From positions 1 to 63,946 of the forward strand of contig NZ_JAETXM010000019.1 of assembly GCF_024494465.1 (NCBI RefSeq): DNA of 63,946 nt, in the 5' to 3' direction. The notes under the pieces were generated by a model. The model saw only the letters and a program-made list of their open reading frames with translations. It was not told the origin of the DNA and made no database searches. The position numbers were made by a program, and so were the translations under genes. The stretch comes from Bacillus sp. V3B. GTDB taxonomy: Bacteria > Bacillota > Bacilli > Bacillales > Cytobacillaceae. Shown here one piece after another: positions 60,958 to 63,946 of the stretch. The number at the start of each line of letters is the position of its first letter. Within the stretch, counting starts at the first letter, position 1.

Positions 60958-61089
60958 TTCTTAAGGTAAAAAATGGGATTGTATCATTTTTTATAAATTG
61001 TGATTCAAGTCCTGCTTAGAAAATTTAAGTTGTTGTAAGATCAATTTAGTTGATAACAACTTTCATTTCCATTGAGGAGGACTATATAG

Positions 61090-62322
61090 ATGATGAATCA
61101 TATCGCGTTAACTGAAGAAATTTACTGGGTAGGAAAAACAGATAATCGAGAAGTTCCATTTCACCGCTTAATTTTAGCAAAGGGAACTACTTACAATGCT
61201 TACTTACTAAAAACAGAAAAACCAACGGTCATTGATACCGTTGATATGGAGTTCGGGAGAGAATTTGTTGAATACTTAAGCGAATTAATCGATCCGAAGG
61301 TAATCCAATATATTGTTATTAATCATACAGAACCAGATCATTCAGGTGGGATGGCAGCCTTAGCTGGAAGAGCACCAAATGCCACAATTGTTTGTACAGA
61401 GCCTGCAGTAAATGAGCTAAAAGAAATGTACAAGCTTCATAGTAGAGATTTCTTAGTTGTGAAAGATGGAGATACATTAGATATCGGTGGAAAAACATTG
61501 AAGTTTAAAGAAACACCTTATCTTCATACAGAAGAAACAATGATTACTTACTGTGTAGAAGACAAAACTTTATTCCCTTGCGATATCTTTAGCACACATG
61601 TTGCGGTGAACAATATTTTTGCAGACGAAGCTGGCTTTGATATCACAGAAGATTTTATTGGTTACTATAATGCCATTATTCATCCACATAGAAGATATGT
61701 GAGAGCCTTGATTGATGCATTAGAAGAGTTGGACGTTGAAATGATCGCTCCTTCCCACGGCTTTATTTTACGAGAAGATATCGGGAAGTATATTGATCTA
61801 TACGCAAAGATGAGTGCGGATACCGTTCAAGATAAAAAAATAACGATTGTGTACACAACCATTAAAAATAGTACAAAAAAAATAGCAAATCATTTAAAAC
61901 AAATTTTTGAGGAAAATCAAATCGAAACAATGGTTTTCAATGCAGATAAGTCAGATAAAACAGAGATTCTTGAAAGTATTAAGGAAGCGGATGCTGTCTT
62001 TATTGGAAGTTCAACGAAATATGCAGATATGATTGGGAATCTTGAAGAGGTTCTAAAAGACATGAAAGAAATGAATCTGGAAGGAAAAATTGGTGCTGCC
62101 TTCGGGTCGTATGGCTGGAGTGGAGAAGCAATTGAAGTAATTCAAGACTACTTAAGTGAAACCAATATGGACGTACAAAGTACATCAAATGTTATTAAAA
62201 CGACAGGCATGACACATGTTGAGTTTCCTGTACGAGTAAGATTTGCACCGAAAAATGAACAACTGAAGAAGATTGAACACTCAGCGACATTTGTTGCCGA
62301 TTTATTAAGAAGTGCCATTTAA
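61090..62322 (+). CDS. Flavodiiron protein (A-type flavoprotein)
   Basis: Flavodiiron proteins reduce O2 to water or NO to N2O. The N-terminal metallo-beta-lactamase domain has the diiron ligands His79, Glu81, Asp83 and His84 in INHTEPDHSGG, a further His in YLHTEETM, Asp in CDIFSTHV and His in PSHGF. The C-terminal flavodoxin domain starts near KITIVYTTIKNSTKKIA. 410 residues, TTGAGGAGG ribosome site. The reductase and rubredoxin partners follow. Confidence 0.93.
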   Translation: MMNHIALTEEIYWVGKTDNREVPFHRLILAKGTTYNAYLLKTEKPTVIDTVDMEFGREFVEYLSELIDPKVIQYIVINHTEPDHSGGMAALAGRAPNATIVCTEPAVNELKEMYKLHSRDFLVVKDGDTLDIGGKTLKFKETPYLHTEETMITYCVEDKTLFPCDIFSTHVAVNNIFADEAGFDITEDFIGYYNAIIHPHRRYVRALIDALEELDVEMIAPSHGFILREDIGKYIDLYAKMSADTVQDKKITIVYTTIKNSTKKIANHLKQIFEENQIETMVFNADKSDKTEILESIKEADAVFIGSSTKYADMIGNLEEVLKDMKEMNLEGKIGAAFGSYGWSGEAIEVIQDYLSETNMDVQSTSNVIKTTGMTHVEFPVRVRFAPKNEQLKKIEHSATFVADLLRSAI

Positions 62323-62346
62323 TAAAAGAAGTTTTTAATAGAGCTT

Positions 62347-62362
62347 TGTTTCACGTGAAACA
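62347..62362. promoter_or_regulatory. parS: parS site between the flavodiiron and reductase genes
   Basis: TGTTTCACGTGAAACA is an exact parS, extended to a 22-base palindrome by CTT and AAG. It lies about 51 kb from oriC, and nothing else occupies the gap. Confidence 0.92.
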
Positions 62363-62390
62363 AAGTGAATGAACAAAAGTGGGTGAGAAA

Positions 62391-63614
62391 ATGAATAGAA
62401 ACTATTGTATTATTGGAACGGGTGTTGCAGCAGTCAATGCAGCAAAGGCTATTCGTGATCAAGATAAAGAAGCAAACATACATGTTTTTGGAGAAGAAAA
62501 ATCATTACCTTATAACAGAATTAAATTATCGAAAGAGTTATATTCAGATTTACGCAGTGAAAAGGTTCTTTTGAAAAAAGAAAAATGGTACAAGACTCAA
62601 AATATCGAAACACATGTAAATACTAAGATTGTTAAAATAAATACGGCAGATCGATTTATTGTGACTGAAGATAATGAAACAATTTATTATGATAAACTAC
62701 TCATCTGTACGGGTTCTAAAAATAGAAAACTGCCAATCGGTGGTGTTGACAAAAAAGGTGTCTTTACGATTAGGGAAATGCATGAAGCGGAAGATTTCAA
62801 AGAATTTTTAGAGGATAAAAAGAGCGTTGTAAATATCGGTGGAGGCATTCAAGGGCTGGAAACGGCCTGGTCTATCCATAGGGCTGGTAAAAAGGTTTCA
62901 ATTGTCGAAGTGGCTGACAGATTAATGGCTAGACAGCTAGATGAAAAGACTTCCTTCCTATTGAAAGAAAAAATTGAAGCAGCAGGAGTAGATGTTTACG
63001 TAAATACCTCGATCGATCAGATCATTGGTAATTATGATGTAGAAGGGATTGTCGCAGAGGATAAGAAGATTTCATGTGACAGTGTCATTTATTCTATTGG
63101 TGTGACTCCAAACATTGAGCTTGTAAAACAAACATCGATTGCGACAAATCGTGGAATTATCGTCAATGACAAGATGGAGACGAATATTGAACATGTTTAC
63201 GCCGCGGGCGATGTAGTGGAACTAAATGGTGAAGTAGCAGGTTTATGGACTCCAGCCATGGATCAAGGTAAAGTGGCAGGTAAGAATATGGTATCCCCTT
63301 CTGTATCCTATCAAAAAACCATTCCTCTTACTGTTTTCAACGCCTTTGATTTTACTGTATTTTCAATGGGAATCGTAGATGAAAAACAATGTGATACAAC
63401 GATCATTGAAGAATCTGGTGATGAAAAATATACGAGGGTCTTTATTAAAGATGAAAAAATAGTAGGAGTTATTTCGCTTGAAGGTGTTGTAGCTTCTATG
63501 CCATATAAAGCAGCGATTGAAAGCGAGGTTTCATTAGCTGGAATTGATGTAAATACTGTTTCAATAAGTGATTTAATGAGTCAATTAAAAGAAAAGCAAA
63601 AAATGACAGCTTAA
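62391..63614 (+). CDS. NAD(P)H:rubredoxin oxidoreductase
   Basis: This two-dinucleotide flavoprotein has FAD motif [22 protein letters not shown] motif [20 protein letters not shown] and [10 protein letters not shown], with a C-terminal domain like NorW-type rubredoxin reductases. Start ATG 62391 (MNRNYCIIG), 407 residues. It transfers electrons from NAD(P)H to the adjacent rubredoxin. Confidence 0.92.
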   Translation: MNRNYCIIGTGVAAVNAAKAIRDQDKEANIHVFGEEKSLPYNRIKLSKELYSDLRSEKVLLKKEKWYKTQNIETHVNTKIVKINTADRFIVTEDNETIYYDKLLICTGSKNRKLPIGGVDKKGVFTIREMHEAEDFKEFLEDKKSVVNIGGGIQGLETAWSIHRAGKKVSIVEVADRLMARQLDEKTSFLLKEKIEAAGVDVYVNTSIDQIIGNYDVEGIVAEDKKISCDSVIYSIGVTPNIELVKQTSIATNRGIIVNDKMETNIEHVYAAGDVVELNGEVAGLWTPAMDQGKVAGKNMVSPSVSYQKTIPLTVFNAFDFTVFSMGIVDEKQCDTTIIEESGDEKYTRVFIKDEKIVGVISLEGVVASMPYKAAIESEVSLAGIDVNTVSISDLMSQLKEKQKMTA

Positions 63615-63633
63615 AAGTGAGGAGAAAATAAAG

Positions 63634-63798
63634 ATGAAAAAATATATTTGTATCCCATGTGGTTATATTTATGATCCGGCGATCGGAGACCCTGATGAAG
63701 ACGTTGAACCAGGAACGGCATTTGATGATATACCAGAAGATTGGTTATGTCCAGTTTGTGGAGAAGAAAAAGATAAGTTTGCCGAAGTAGAAGAATAA
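63634..63798 (+). CDS. Rubredoxin
   Basis: This 54-residue iron protein has the two ligand knuckles [10 protein letters not shown] and [11 protein letters not shown], with four cysteines for one Fe(SCys)4 centre, and an acidic tail. AGTGAGGAG lies upstream. It is the electron carrier between the reductase and the flavodiiron protein, completing the chain. Confidence 0.96.
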   Translation: MKKYICIPCGYIYDPAIGDPDEDVEPGTAFDDIPEDWLCPVCGEEKDKFAEVEE

Positions 63799-63803
63799 AA
63801 AGG

Positions 63804-63842
63804 AAAGTGCTAGAATCCAGTTGGGTTTTGGCGCTTTTTTTT
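63804..63842 (+). terminator. Terminator after rubredoxin
   Basis: AAAGTGCTAGAATCC and GGGTTTTGGCGCTTT pair with wobbles around AGTT and lead into a T-run. Confidence 0.8.
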
Positions 63843-63851
63843 ATCATTTTA

Positions 63852-63946
63852 GGCGAGAAGACTGCCACTTCAATTTTGTGAAGGGCAACGCCCAAAAATA
63901 AGTGGGAGATGAATCGTCTTTTTGCGTAGCGGAACATGTGTTTGCA
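63852..63946. ncRNA. Structured element cut by the window edge, possibly part of an IS605-type element
   Basis: Nested stems are visible: AAGAC/GTCTT (63858-63862 with 63916-63920), CCACTT/AAGTGG (63865-63870 with 63900-63905) and GGGC/GCCC (63883-63886 with 63890-63893). The phrase AAGTGGGAGATGAATCGTCT resembles sequences I associate with IS200/IS605 tnpB elements in Bacillus, but no tnpB is in view. The 108-codon minus-strand frame across it is not supported as a gene. Confidence 0.4.

Noticed and set aside
63611-63937. 108-codon minus-strand frame antisense to rubredoxin
   Set aside because: It is antisense to a clear rubredoxin gene and crosses its terminator.

Overview
The window is the replication-origin region of a low-GC Gram-positive, endospore-forming Bacillaceae chromosome (Bacillus sensu lato; I cannot fix the genus). 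The evidence is the ordered core rpmH-rnpA-spoIIIJ-jag-mnmE-mnmG-rsmG-noc-soj-spo0J on one side of oriC and dnaA-dnaN-rlbA-recF-remB-gyrB-gyrA on the other, with Bacillus-type DnaA boxes, parS sites and a yyaC sporulation gene. The strand is reversed from the usual convention: dnaA to gyrA run on the minus strand towards position 1 and the rpmH side runs on the plus strand.

Layout: 1-213 rRNA operon promoter/leader pointing off the left edge; 214-1314 an HD-GYP-like gene; 1.4-10.8 kb gyrA, gyrB, remB, recF, rlbA, dnaN, dnaA; 10.85-11.48 kb oriC; 11.5-21.4 kb ribosome/tRNA-modification and chromosome-segregation genes; 21.4-33.2 kb DUF554, yyaC, yyzM, ychF, rpsF-ssb-rpsR with its S6:S18 leader, yybS-gdpP-rplI, dnaC and purA under a PurR operator; 33.3-34.2 kb a tRNA cluster (Lys, Glu, Asp, Phe) interleaved with three unusual chimeric repeat units; 34.4-42.2 kb walRKHIJ-htrA-rlmH; 42.8-44.5 kb a MetP/MetS-type sodium-coupled transporter.

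From about 44.5 kb the window becomes accessory: decayed transporter fragments, an IS200-type transposase remnant, a membrane protein with a fresh internal duplication, small zinc-ribbon proteins and a RecG-like ATPase with a heptad repeat. Then a compact five-gene operon (52376-58879) encodes a COG3919-like ATP-grasp ligase, a MurE paralogue, an asparagine synthetase, a membrane-anchored C39-like protein and an aspartate/glutamate-type racemase. It reads as a dedicated D-amino-acid and isopeptide pathway, perhaps building a D-Asp/D-Asn branch on a peptidoglycan-like precursor. Two kinds of MITE-like repeat bracket it in opposite orientation. The right end carries a TraB/PrgY-family protein and a complete flavodiiron protein/rubredoxin reductase/rubredoxin set with a perfect parS between its first two genes, then a structured element cut by the window edge.

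The two best candidates for undescribed biology are the tRNA-5'-fragment/hairpin chimeric units in the tRNA cluster and the MurE-AsnB-ATP-grasp-racemase-C39 island. Everything here comes from reading the sequence; no database search was run, and family names rest on recognised motifs and remembered protein lengths.
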